From positions 263,022-302,216 of the forward strand of contig JAFQAQ010000004.1 of NCBI GenBank assembly GCA_017399945.1: a stretch of DNA of 39,195 nt. Direction: 5' to 3'. Of this stretch, positions 24,505-31,857 are shown piece by piece. The notes under the pieces are model-generated. The model saw nothing but the letters and a program-made list of their open reading frames with translations. It did not search any database and was not told where the DNA came from. Each line of letters begins with the position of its first letter. The stretch's first letter is position 1. This DNA is from Clostridia bacterium. Lineage in GTDB: Bacteria > Bacillota > Clostridia > Christensenellales > Borkfalkiaceae. The translations under genes were made by a program, and so were the position numbers.

Positions 24505-25428
24505 TTATAATTTTGCGTCTAGGCTTTCGATATAAAGTGATGCGTTGGTTGCGGCTACGCCACCGTCGGCAACGGCTGTTACCACTTGACGAACGGATTT
24601 AGTTCTACAATCGCCGGCAACGAAAAGACCTTCGGTTTTGGTTTTGCAAGTTTCGTCTGAAATTATATAGCCTTCCTTGTCTAAATCAACCAAGTTTTCA
24701 AATGCTTTGTTGTCGGGTACTTGACCGATTGCTACGAATACGGCAGGTAATTCGTGCGTGTAAATATTGCCGTCTTTATCCTTGTATTCAAGCGCCTTAA
24801 ATTCGGTTTCGCCGATAAAATCGGTGGTTGCCGTGTTTGGTCTCCACTCGATATTTTCTTTTGAAAGCAAGGTTTTAATTAAGGCTTTATCCCCAAAGAA
24901 TCTATCGAACAAGGTGTAAATATATACCTTTTTGCAGTAGCTTGAAAGCAACAAGGAGTATTGAAGGGCTGTGTTTGCGTCGCCGATAACGGCAACTTCT
25001 TGGTCTTTATAAAAAGGTCCGTCACAAATAGCGCAGTAGTATACGCCTTTTCCCACCAAGTCTTCCCTATTAGATTTAGTTCTAAGGTGTTTATGTTTTA
25101 CGCCTGCGGCGATAATTACCGATTTGGAGAAATACTCGCCGTATTCGGTGGTTACCTTAAAGGTTTTGTCGGGTAATTTTTCTACGTTTACAACCTTGTC
25201 TATTTCTAAATCAGCGCCAAGGTCGGTAATTTGGTTGAATAGATTGTCGGCAAACTCTTCACCACTGATTTGCTTTATAGATGGATAGTTTTCTAGTCTT
25301 GGCGAAGTGGCAATTTGTCCACCTAAACTTTCTTGTTCTAATACCAATACCGTTTTGCTGTTTCTTAAAGAGTAGAGTGCGGAGGTCATACCTGCCGCAC
25401 CTGCTCCTATAACTATAACGTCATACAT
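24505..25428 (-). CDS. trxB: Thioredoxin reductase-like flavoprotein without the NADPH motifs
   Basis: A 307-aa FAD protein with the TrxB fold: GAGAAGMTSALYSLR at the N-terminus binds FAD, the redox pair is Cys132-Ala-Ile-Cys135 (YCAICDGPF), and FVAGDCRTKSVRQVVTAVADGG at the end is conserved. The NADPH domain differs from normal TrxB: the GxGxxA loop is GDANTA, and the HRRxxxR segment that grips the phosphate of NADPH is YTLFDRFFG. Clostridial ferredoxin-dependent thioredoxin reductases (FFTR) lack the same motifs, so ferredoxin may be the reductant (inference). Its ATG overlaps the nrdD stop as TAATG, so the natural partner is the glutaredoxin domain of NrdD. Confidence 0.9.
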   Translation of the reverse strand: MYDVIVIGAGAAGMTSALYSLRNSKTVLVLEQESLGGQIATSPRLENYPSIKQISGEEFADNLFNQITDLGADLEIDKVVNVEKLPDKTFKVTTEYGEYFSKSVIIAAGVKHKHLRTKSNREDLVGKGVYYCAICDGPFYKDQEVAVIGDANTALQYSLLLSSYCKKVYIYTLFDRFFGDKALIKTLLSKENIEWRPNTATTDFIGETEFKALEYKDKDGNIYTHELPAVFVAIGQVPDNKAFENLVDLDKEGYIISDETCKTKTEGLFVAGDCRTKSVRQVVTAVADGGVAATNASLYIESLDAKL

Positions 25429-27794
25429 TAGTTAATACTCTCTATATATTTTCTAATTTCGCTTGCGTTGTCGTATGCATCTACGCCGTTTCCGTTGGGA
25501 ACGAGTAAAGTAGGTGCTTTTTTAACGCCGTATTTTAAGGTTAATTCCTTGTTTTCTTCTGCATTGATAACTTCGTATTTAATGCCTGCTTTATCAAGCA
25601 TCATCTTGCTAGTTTTGCAGTTAGGACAACCGTTTCTAGTAAATAGAATAGGTCCGTTCATTTCAACGTCTACGCTAACTTGCTCTTTTTGTTTGCAAGC
25701 GTTTTGTTTTGCGCTGAACTTGCTGTTTTCAATATCGTAAACCTTTCTATTAGCAAACTCTGCTCTCTTACCGTCGTTCCAGTTTTGTACGGGACGATAG
25801 TAACCGGTGATACGGCTGTAAACTTCGGTTGCCTTGCCACAGTGTGGGCATTCGTAAACTTCGCCTGCAATATATCCGTGTTCAGCACATACCGAATAGG
25901 TTGGCGACATGGTGTAATAGGGCAACTTGTAGTTTTCTGCAATCTTTCTAACGAGGTTTGCAGCTGCCTTCCAATCAGGTAACTTTTGACCTAAGAAAGC
26001 GTGGAATACCGTACCGGAAGTATATAAGGTTTGTAATTCGTCTTGAATATCAAGCGCAGAGAAGATATCAGCAGTATATCCAACGGGTAAGTGCGAGCTG
26101 TTGGTGTAATATGGAGTGTTGTCGGTATCGGATGCACAAATAATGTCTGGATATCTCTTTTTGTCGTGTTTTGCAAGACGGAAAGAAGTGGATTCTGCTG
26201 GGGTTGCTTCTAAGTTGTATAGGTCGCCGTATTGTTCTTGGTAATCAGAGAGTTTGTTTCTCATAAAGTTAAGAACGTTTTTGGTGAAAGCTTGTGCTTC
26301 GGCAGTCGTTAAATCTTTGCCAATCCATTTTGCGTTGAGGCATGCTTCGTTCATACCAACTAGACCAATGGTGGAGAAGTGGTTATTAAAGGTGCCAAGA
26401 TATCTCTTGGTGTATGGATATAAACCTGCTTCAAGTAACTTGGAGATAGTTTCTCTCTTAACGCGAAGCGATCTTGCAGAAACGTCCATTAAACGACGGA
26501 GTCTATCGTAGAATTCTTCTTCGGTCTTAGAAAGATATGCTATTCTTGGCATGTTGATGGTTACAACACCAACCGAACCAGTGCTTTCGCCACTACCAAA
26601 GAAACCACCTGATTTTTTACGGAGTTCTCTAAGGTCAAGACGAAGTCGACAGCACATTGAACGAACGTCGCTCGGTTCCATATCGGAGTTGATGTAGTTA
26701 CTAAAATATGGAGTGCCGTATTTTGCAGTCATTTCGAATAACAACTTGTTGTTTTCGGTTTCAGACCAGTCGAAGTCACGGGTGATTGAATAGGTTGGAA
26801 TAGGATATTGGAATCCTCTGCCGTTTGCGTCGCCTTCTATCATAATTTCGATGAAAGCTTTGTTTACCATACGCATTTCTTCTACGCAATCTTTGTACTT
26901 AAAGTCCATTTCCTTTCCGCCAACGATAGCGTTCATTTCAGCAAGGTCGTTTGGAACTACCCAGTCCAAAGTTACGTTGGTAAAGGGAGATTGAGTACCC
27001 CATCTGCTTGGAGTGTTTACACCGTAAATGAAAGATTGAATGCATTGTTTAACTTCTTTATAAGTAAGGTTGTCCACCTTAACGAACGGTGCAAGATAGG
27101 TATCGAAAGATGAGAACGCTTGCGCACCTGCCCATTCGTTTTGCATGATTCCAAGGAAGTTTACCATTTGGTTACATAAAGTCGACAAGTGACCTGCAGG
27201 AGAAGAAGTAATTTTGCCGGGTACACCGCCAAGTCCTTCTTTAATGAGTTGGCGGAGGGACCAACCTGCACAATAACCGGTAAGCATAGATAGGTCGTGA
27301 ATATGGATATCTGCGTTTCTATGTGCTTCTGCTATTTCGTTGTCGTATACTTCGGATAGCCAATAGTTTGCAGTTACTGCACCCGAGTTAGATAAAATCA
27401 AACCACCTACCGAATAAGTTACGGTAGAATTTTCCTTAACACGCCAGTCTGCAACCTTTAAATAATCGTCAACTACCTTTTTATAGTCAACCAAAGTGCC
27501 TTTTATGTTACGAACTTTTTCACGTTGCTTACGATATAAAATGTATGCTTTTGCTACTTCTACGTAACCTGCTTGAATTAAAACAACTTCTACGCTGTCT
27601 TGTACGTCTTCTACGCTAACTACACCGTCTTTAATCTTCTTTTGAAAATCAGCCGATACTCTTAACGTTAACATGTTGAGTATGTCCGCAGTGTAATCTA
27701 CGTTTACTGCGTTAAACGCCTTGGATAACGCTACCGATATTTTGCTCATGTCAAAATCTGCTATAGCGCCGTCTCTTTTCCTAATTTGGAACAT
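25428..27794 (-). CDS. nrdD: Anaerobic ribonucleotide reductase (class III) fused to a C-terminal glutaredoxin domain
   Basis: Makes deoxynucleotides from NTPs under anaerobic conditions by glycyl-radical chemistry. With the start chosen it has 788 aa. The N-terminal ATP cone begins MFQIRKRDGAIADF. Active-site Cys are in LTGYCAGWSLRQL and RSMCCRLRLD. The zinc ligands lie around VCAEHGYI and ECPHCG, and the glycyl radical site is in ITGYYRPVQNWNDGKRAE. Residues about 712-788 add a glutaredoxin/NrdH-like domain with the CPNC pair (FTRNGCPNCKTSKM). I start at the ATG at 27794 because GGAGG (27803-27807) lies before it; the upstream ATG at 27839 overlaps the -10 box. The activase nrdG is not in the window. 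Coupled to trxB. Confidence 0.95.
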   Translation of the reverse strand: MFQIRKRDGAIADFDMSKISVALSKAFNAVNVDYTADILNMLTLRVSADFQKKIKDGVVSVEDVQDSVEVVLIQAGYVEVAKAYILYRKQREKVRNIKGTLVDYKKVVDDYLKVADWRVKENSTVTYSVGGLILSNSGAVTANYWLSEVYDNEIAEAHRNADIHIHDLSMLTGYCAGWSLRQLIKEGLGGVPGKITSSPAGHLSTLCNQMVNFLGIMQNEWAGAQAFSSFDTYLAPFVKVDNLTYKEVKQCIQSFIYGVNTPSRWGTQSPFTNVTLDWVVPNDLAEMNAIVGGKEMDFKYKDCVEEMRMVNKAFIEIMIEGDANGRGFQYPIPTYSITRDFDWSETENNKLLFEMTAKYGTPYFSNYINSDMEPSDVRSMCCRLRLDLRELRKKSGGFFGSGESTGSVGVVTINMPRIAYLSKTEEEFYDRLRRLMDVSARSLRVKRETISKLLEAGLYPYTKRYLGTFNNHFSTIGLVGMNEACLNAKWIGKDLTTAEAQAFTKNVLNFMRNKLSDYQEQYGDLYNLEATPAESTSFRLAKHDKKRYPDIICASDTDNTPYYTNSSHLPVGYTADIFSALDIQDELQTLYTSGTVFHAFLGQKLPDWKAAANLVRKIAENYKLPYYTMSPTYSVCAEHGYIAGEVYECPHCGKATEVYSRITGYYRPVQNWNDGKRAEFANRKVYDIENSKFSAKQNACKQKEQVSVDVEMNGPILFTRNGCPNCKTSKMMLDKAGIKYEVINAEENKELTLKYGVKKAPTLLVPNGNGVDAYDNASEIRKYIESIN

Positions 27795-27834
27795 ATTTTT
27801 ATCCTCCGTTATATTTTTGTGTGAAAGTGCTTTT

Positions 27835-27863
27835 ATCATACCATATCATTATACCTTTGTCAA
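27835..27863 (-). promoter_or_regulatory. Sigma-A promoter of nrdD-trxB
   Basis: TTGACA (27858-27863), a 17-nt spacer and TATGAT (27835-27840) on the minus strand, about 40 nt before the nrdD start. Confidence 0.8.
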
Positions 27864-27870
27864 TGCTTTT

Positions 27871-27918
27871 ATACCATATTTTGTAAAATATTTTAAATAA
27901 AACCACAATATATTGTGG
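27871..27918. promoter_or_regulatory. Pair of NrdR-box-like sites
   Basis: The 16-bp perfect palindrome CCACAATATATTGTGG (27903-27918) resembles the NrdR box consensus. A weaker copy, ATACCATATTTTGTAA (27871-27886), lies exactly 32 bp away, the spacing expected for paired NrdR boxes, and just upstream of the nrdD -35. Confidence 0.7.
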
Positions 27919-27924
27919 ATAAAC

Positions 27925-27972
27925 AAAAAATCCCCACTTTTCACAAAAGTATGCAAAAAAGGGGACTTTTTG
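27925..27972 (-). terminator. Terminator of the small membrane protein gene
   Basis: On the minus strand AAGTCCCC and GGGGATTTTTT enclose an inner hairpin (ACTTTT/AAAAGT); the T-run follows the stem. Confidence 0.65.
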
Positions 27973-28023
27973 GTGGTTTATACGATTAAAATAACCAAAA
28001 ATAGCAAAAATATGGGATAAAAC

Positions 28024-28245
28024 TTAGATTTCTATCAATCTAAAAATTTTTCTATAAGTTAGCATATACACAATATCTAGTACCCACACGATAGTAAAGC
28101 CGAACAGTAACCTTACTACCCCTGCAAGGATTTTGCCCTCGGTAAGTCTAGTCACTGCTCCGCATATCCAACTGGTAAAAGGAATAATTGCAAGAATAAG
28201 GCTTGCTTCAAAGGGTAAGTTAAAATAATCTCTTTTATTAAGCAT
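28024..28245 (-). CDS. Small membrane protein of unknown function
   Basis: A 73-aa protein with two hydrophobic helices (about 14-33 and 39-62) separated by RLTEGKILAG, and charged ends. This hairpin-like pattern matches many small uncharacterised inner-membrane proteins, but no family is recognised. The ATG at 28245 is preceded by the strong site GGGGAGGTG, which supports a real gene. It is monocistronic and ends in the terminator at 27925-27972. It lies between the nrdD promoter region and the tRNA-Ser gene. Confidence 0.65.
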   Translation of the reverse strand: MLNKRDYFNLPFEASLILAIIPFTSWICGAVTRLTEGKILAGVVRLLFGFTIVWVLDIVYMLTYRKIFRLIEI

Positions 28246-28329
28246 AAGACACCTCCCCTATACAATATGAAAAAAAGTATAAAGGTGCCATAACTAAAAA
28301 GAAAAATTTGATTAAATAGAGAAAAACAG

Positions 28330-28358
28330 TTGCAAAAAAACTAAAAATATATTATTAT
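28330..28358 (+). promoter_or_regulatory. Promoter of tRNA-Ser
   Basis: TTGCAA (28330-28335), a 17-nt spacer and TATTAT (28353-28358), followed 19 nt later by the tRNA 5' end. Confidence 0.7.
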
Positions 28359-28377
28359 AGTTGACGGACTGCAACAC

Positions 28378-28465
28378 GGAGAGGTGTCAGAGTGGTCTAA
28401 CGTGCACGCTTGGAAAGCGTGTATACGGAAACGTATCGGAGGTTCGAATCCTCTCCTCTCCGCCA
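28378..28465 (+). tRNA. tRNA-Ser (anticodon GGA)
   Basis: An 88-nt tRNA with a long variable arm. The acceptor stem GGAGAGG pairs with CCTCTCC, the anticodon stem-loop is CACGC TTGGAAA GCGTG with anticodon GGA (codons UCC/UCU), the variable arm is built on TATACG/CGTATC, and the T-loop is TTCGAAT. CCA is encoded at 28463-28465. The 3' tail is duplicated downstream (see the repeat feature). Confidence 0.95.
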
Positions 28466-28841
28466 CAACGAGAAAAGAGCGCTTTTGGCGCTCTTTTTTT
28501 GTTGTGGTTGATGTGGCGTGTGGACAGAGAAGTTTGGTTCGGCTTTGCCATCGCAACGAAGTGGAGATGTATCCTCTCCTCTCCGCCAACCAAAAGCGCA
28601 ACACCGGCTATCGCCCTGCTTGCGCTTTTTTGTTTGCTACGAGGAGAGTATTAGCGAACAAGGTTACCTCCGCTCAACATTTTTCGCTACGGTAGTGGCG
28701 CAAGCGCCACCGAATCCTCTTTTTTGCGGTTTTGAGTTGGCGGAGAGGAGAAACGGATTCGCATGCCTCGTTCGGACGCCTTTGACGGACTTTCCTTGAC
28801 AGGCTTAGTCCTGCGTAGTGTAACGGAGCAGTATCCTCTCC
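28448..28841. repeat. Repeated tRNA-Ser 3'-tail sequences in a gene-free stretch
   Basis: The last 18 nt of the tRNA (ATCCTCTCCTCTCCGCCA, 28448-28465) occur again at 28571-28588. A 13-nt inverted copy (TGGCGGAGAGGAG) lies at 28738-28750, and a truncated copy (GTATCCTCTCC) at 28831-28841. The rest of 28501-28886 shows no supported gene; its open frames cross the repeats and look like chance. The stretch is locally richer in GC than its surroundings and contains a short hairpin at 28695-28710. Probable scars of integration at the tRNA. Confidence 0.7.
28474..28500 (+). terminator. Terminator of tRNA-Ser
   Basis: AAAGAGCGC, a short loop, and GCGCTCTTTTTTT just past the CCA end. Confidence 0.85.
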
Positions 28842-28886
28842 CCCCCCAAAAAGCAAAAAGCATTGATTGAATTATTATAATAGTAA

Positions 28887-28917
28887 AAACAGTCCGTTTT
28901 AATGCGAACTGTTTTTT
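28887..28917 (+). terminator. Terminator-like hairpin before the Fic gene
   Basis: AACAGTCCG and CGAACTGTT enclose 8 nt and are followed by TTTTATT. It would isolate the Fic gene from upstream transcription. Confidence 0.55.
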
Positions 28918-28918
28918 A

Positions 28919-28947
28919 TTGTAATTAAATTCAAATTATGTTATAAT
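28919..28947 (+). promoter_or_regulatory. Promoter of the Bro-N/Fic gene
   Basis: TTGTAA (28919-28924), a 17-nt spacer and TATAAT (28942-28947), about 30 nt before the ATG at 28978. Confidence 0.7.
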
Positions 28948-28977
28948 TATAAAAACCAATATTAAAAAGAGATATTT

Positions 28978-29829
28978 ATGGTAAAAACTTCTATTAGATT
29001 TTTTAATAACGTTGCCGTGCGTTCGGTGTGGGATGAAGATACTTCTAAATGGTGGCTTTGTGCTGTTGATATTATAGAAGCTCTTATCTCAAGCACCGCT
29101 CCACGTAAGTATTGGAACACGTTAAAAAACAGAAATAGTCAGTTGTCCTCAATTTGTAGACAACTGAAATTAACAGCAAAAGACGGCAAAAAATATATGA
29201 CCGACGTTATAGATGATAATGGATTAAACACTCTTATCGCCGTTATCCCTGCTAAAAAATCAGATGCTTTTATAAGTTGGATAAAGAACATGGGCACGTC
29301 TATTGATGAGCAAAGCAAGTTGAAAGCATATGCCCTATTTGAAAATGAAATAATAAACGATATAGAAGTTGGAACGATTACAGGTATAAAGCAAATTCAC
29401 GCTTATATTTTTGGTGGGCTTTACGACTTTGCAGGTCAAATTAGAAAATTAAACATTAGTAAAGGTGGTTTTGTTTTTGCAAGCGTTGGTTATTTAGACG
29501 AAACGTTAAAGCAAATAGAAAATATGCCCGAAAACAATTTAGAAAATATCGTTAAAAAATACGTTGAAATGAACGTTGCACATCCTTTTATGGAAGGTAA
29601 CGGCAGAACTACACGTATTTGGCTTGATATGATATTAAAGAAGAATTTATCTAAATGCGTAGATTGGAGTTTGATTGATAAAACCGAATATCTTGAAGCA
29701 ATGAAACAAAGCGTTACCGATTATAGTGAAATTTATCGTTTAATTAAAATTGCTTTAACCGATAAAATTAGTGATAGAGAAATTTTTATGAAAGGTGTTG
29801 ATTATTCTTACTATTACGAAGAAGAATAA
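28978..29829 (+). CDS. Bro-N-like DNA-binding domain fused to a Fic domain
   Basis: A 283-aa protein with two parts. Residues about 1-105 resemble the Bro-N domain of phage antirepressors (VRSVWDEDTSKWWLCAVDIIEAL, then a KYWNTLKNR segment and a basic middle). Residues about 115-283 are a Fic domain with the full active motif HPFMEGNGRTTR; the catalytic His is His202, and the flap strand region IFGGLYDFAGQIRKLNISKGGF is clear. Fic enzymes usually transfer AMP from ATP to a protein hydroxyl. Bro-N suggests binding to DNA or a phage-related role. No antitoxin gene is evident next to it and no (S/T)xxxE(G/N) inhibitory motif is obvious in the Fic part. It lies beside a tRNA with duplicated tails, so horizontal origin is likely. 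Confidence 0.85.
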   Translation: MVKTSIRFFNNVAVRSVWDEDTSKWWLCAVDIIEALISSTAPRKYWNTLKNRNSQLSSICRQLKLTAKDGKKYMTDVIDDNGLNTLIAVIPAKKSDAFISWIKNMGTSIDEQSKLKAYALFENEIINDIEVGTITGIKQIHAYIFGGLYDFAGQIRKLNISKGGFVFASVGYLDETLKQIENMPENNLENIVKKYVEMNVAHPFMEGNGRTTRIWLDMILKKNLSKCVDWSLIDKTEYLEAMKQSVTDYSEIYRLIKIALTDKISDREIFMKGVDYSYYYEEE

Positions 29830-29890
29830 AATTCGAACATCTAGAAATAGGCAAAGATAAACTTGCTAATCTATCTCTAAAACACAAAAG

Positions 29891-29917
29891 CACTGCCCTT
29901 TCGGGTGGTGGTTTTTT
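29891..29917 (+). terminator. Terminator of the Bro-N/Fic gene
   Basis: CACTGCCC TTTC GGGTGGTG followed by GTTTTTT. Confidence 0.75.
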
Positions 29918-29948
29918 ATATTCTGCGTGGGGCAAAAACTGAAAACCA

Positions 29949-29977
29949 TTGATTTTTGGTTTGAGTTGTTATATTAT
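29949..29977 (+). promoter_or_regulatory. Promoter of the GNAT-like acyltransferase gene
   Basis: TTGATT (29949-29954), a 17-nt spacer and TATTAT (29972-29977). The leader would be only about 20-40 nt. Confidence 0.6.
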
Positions 29978-30002
29978 ATAATGTATAAAAAAGTTACTAA
30001 AA

Positions 30003-30851
30003 ATGGGAAACGAAACGATAATGAAAACAAGCAAAATTGCATCTGACAATATAAACTCTACTGCAATAATCGAAAAATGGTATAAACTGCTTGAATTCCC
30101 AACCGAATTTGACAATGAGTTTTATAGTTGTTTACACTCTAACGAGATTTTGGAAAACACTTGCATAGAAAATTTTGATTTTAACTCTACTAACGGCAAA
30201 ATCAATTTGCTTAGTTTTTTGTTTATGTGCGAAAAGGTTAAAACCATTTATCAACAAAAAAACATACCGGAAAACGTTCTTTTGGATACTTTGAAAGATA
30301 TCGTTAACTGGACGAAGATTTATAGCAAAATTAAAAATTCCCTTTATCTTGGCGAGATTGCTTGGCTTAAACGGCATATGACTGCCCGACTTTTTAGGCT
30401 TGGAAGACTGCAATTTGCTTTTGGTGTTTGTCCAATAGACTACCCTAAATTTACCCTTAAAAAAGGGGATAACCTTGTGGAAGTTCATATCCCAGAAGGC
30501 GAAAAAATTTGTGTGGAAAGTTGCGAAAGGTCTTTCAGTTTAGCCAAAGAATTTTTTGATAAATACTTCCCTAATTACGATTATACTTGTTTTGCTTGCG
30601 AATCTTGGTTACTTGACAAAAAGCTAAATAATTATCTTGATAGCAACAGCAATATACTTAAATTTGCAAGTAGGTTTGAAGTTATAGAGGAACAAGCGTC
30701 TAATTCCATTATCAAATATCTATTCTCTTGGGATACGACAAGGGAAAACTTAAACGAAAAAAATTGCACGTCCGCCTTTGCCCAAAAAATTAAAAACGCC
30801 GTACTTAACGGCGAACAATTCCACGAGTGTTTTGGGGTATTTAAAAAATAA
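30003..30851 (+). CDS. GNAT-like acyltransferase (NAT_N/GNAT_C type)
   Basis: A 282-aa protein of the two-domain family annotated as acyltransferase domain-containing (NAT_N plus GNAT_C). The helical N-terminal part ends in IAWLKRHMTARLFRLGRLQF. The GNAT-like C-terminal part has VHIPEGEKICVESCERSFSLAKEFF and YTCFACESWLLD, both recurring signatures of this family as I remember it. Its substrate is not known. Neither possible start (ATG 30003, or ATG 30021 encoding MKTSKIAS) has a strong ribosome site; I keep the first. It has its own promoter and a terminator at 30894-30925, and it is enclosed by direct repeats, so it behaves as an independent module in the accessory region. Confidence 0.8.
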   Translation: MGNETIMKTSKIASDNINSTAIIEKWYKLLEFPTEFDNEFYSCLHSNEILENTCIENFDFNSTNGKINLLSFLFMCEKVKTIYQQKNIPENVLLDTLKDIVNWTKIYSKIKNSLYLGEIAWLKRHMTARLFRLGRLQFAFGVCPIDYPKFTLKKGDNLVEVHIPEGEKICVESCERSFSLAKEFFDKYFPNYDYTCFACESWLLDKKLNNYLDSNSNILKFASRFEVIEEQASNSIIKYLFSWDTTRENLNEKNCTSAFAQKIKNAVLNGEQFHECFGVFKK

Positions 30852-30893
30852 GAAGAATAATATTCGAACATCTTACCAACATTTCCGCCAAAT

Positions 30894-30925
30894 AAAAAAA
30901 CCCTACACTTTCGTGTAGGGTTTTT
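30894..30925. terminator. Bidirectional terminator
   Basis: CCCTACAC TTTC GTGTAGGG (30901-30920) with seven A on the left and five T on the right, between convergent genes. Confidence 0.85.
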
Positions 30926-30932
30926 ACTTATT

Positions 30933-31481
30933 TCATAAAAGTTTTTCTGGCATTATTTCCATTAACCTACTCACCTGTCCACCTACAATAATTATTGGCT
31001 CAATTTTTGTTTTTTTAGCAAACTCTATCGTTGCCTTTTTTATTATTTTTGTCTTACTTGCTTCTTTTTGTGCTTTATTTAATGCTGCGTCATTCCCCCG
31101 CAACGTTCGAGTTATCTCAATTGACAAATCGTTTTTTTTGATAAATTCTATATCATCATATACATAAAAACAAGAAACGTCGTTAATAGAGATTACATCG
31201 CCTTTTGCACCTTCCCCTTCTATTTCAGTATAAATAGCAAGTTTGTTATCCTTTCTCTTAATTTTGTATGTAACATCGTCATTTTTAAGGTAATCCTTTT
31301 TAGAAAATGTAACAAAAGCCAAGCGATCATTAATTCTAATATTGTACAATTCGTCGCTTTCATCCGGACCTTGTTTATTATATTTCGCTATTTTAGCACT
31401 AGATGGTTTTACAAAAGCACACAGTATTATTAAAAAACAAAAAATACAGATAAACAAAATTATAATAGATGTTGTATCCAT
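30933..31481 (-). CDS. Membrane-anchored protein of unknown function
   Basis: With the start I choose (ATG 31481, MDTTSIIILFIC), it has 182 aa. One N-terminal membrane helix (about 4-24) is followed by a mostly soluble domain rich in Lys, Ile and Asp (NDRLAFVTFSKKDYLKNDD, then GDVISINDVSCFYVYDD). A longer frame starts at 31544, but the site AAGGAGAG lies directly before ATG 31481 and the -10 box lies inside the extension. No family recognised. The gene diverges from the small XRE regulator, whose operator sits in this gene's promoter, so it is probably the regulator's target. Confidence 0.7.
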   Translation of the reverse strand: MDTTSIIILFICIFCFLIILCAFVKPSSAKIAKYNKQGPDESDELYNIRINDRLAFVTFSKKDYLKNDDVTYKIKRKDNKLAIYTEIEGEGAKGDVISINDVSCFYVYDDIEFIKKNDLSIEITRTLRGNDAALNKAQKEASKTKIIKKATIEFAKKTKIEPIIIVGGQVSRLMEIMPEKLL

Positions 31482-31511
31482 TACTATTCTCTCCTTCATT
31501 AGTTTTAATTT

Positions 31512-31562
31512 ATTGTACCCTACATTATGTAGGAAGTCAAGCAAAATCCTACATTCTGTTGT
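31512..31562. promoter_or_regulatory. Promoter of the membrane-anchored protein with XRE operator
   Basis: Minus-strand TTGACT (31535-31540), a 17-nt spacer and TACAAT (31512-31517). The spacer is filled by the perfect dyad CCTACATTATGTAGG (31519-31533). A second half-site (CCTACATTCTG) begins at 31548. Both face the start of the divergent XRE gene. Confidence 0.75.
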
Positions 31563-31575
31563 AACATATAACCGT

Positions 31576-31779
31576 ATGAAGGATAATGTTTTCGGAAAGA
31601 AATTAAAAGAATTACGAATAGAAAGGGGTTTGTCACAACAGAAACTTGGCGAAAATTTAGGTTTTTGTAATCAAACTATAAGTTTTTGGGAATCAGGTAG
31701 TAGAGAGCCAGATTTGGATACACTAGTTAAGATTTCGCATTATTTTGAAATATGTTTAGAAGATCTGTTAATAGAATAA
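31576..31779 (+). CDS. Small XRE-family transcriptional regulator
   Basis: A 67-aa protein that is essentially one helix-turn-helix domain (FGKKLKELRIERGLSQQKLGENLGF, then TISFWESGSREPDLDTLVKIS). It starts at ATG 31576 without a good ribosome site; a longer frame upstream is not expected. The size and placement next to a divergent gene with a palindromic operator suggest a local repressor. It ends in the terminator at 31812-31842. Confidence 0.85.
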   Translation: MKDNVFGKKLKELRIERGLSQQKLGENLGFCNQTISFWESGSREPDLDTLVKISHYFEICLEDLLIE

Positions 31780-31811
31780 CACAGAGTGTAATTACAAGAA
31801 TAAACACAATT

Positions 31812-31842
31812 AAAAAAGCACGGAAGATTTCCGTGCTTTTTT
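31812..31842. terminator. Terminator between the XRE gene and the beta-helix-like lipoprotein
   Basis: AAGCACGGAA GAT TTCCGTGCTT (31816-31838) with A before and T after, usable on both strands. Confidence 0.85.
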
Positions 31843-31857
31843 GTTGATAATCGTTGT

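Larger units (their letters stand above)
29821..30873. repeat. 22-nt direct repeats flanking the acyltransferase gene
   Basis: GAAGAATAA[A/T]ATTCGAACATCT occurs at 29821-29842 and 30852-30873, identical at 21 of 22 positions. The first copy overlaps the end of the Fic gene, the second follows the stop of the acyltransferase. The enclosed 1.0 kb looks like a cassette. Confidence 0.75.

Noticed and set aside
27795-27839. Upstream ATG giving nrdD 15 more residues
   Set aside because: It overlaps the -10 box and has no ribosome site, while ATG 27794 has GGAGG.
28361-28695. Overlapping plus-strand frames of about 100 codons across the tRNA-Ser
   Set aside because: They translate the tRNA and its repeated tail and have no ribosome site; they are chance frames.
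31482-31544. Longer N-terminus for the membrane-anchored protein
   Set aside because: The extension contains the -10 box, the XRE operator and the ribosome site of the internal ATG.
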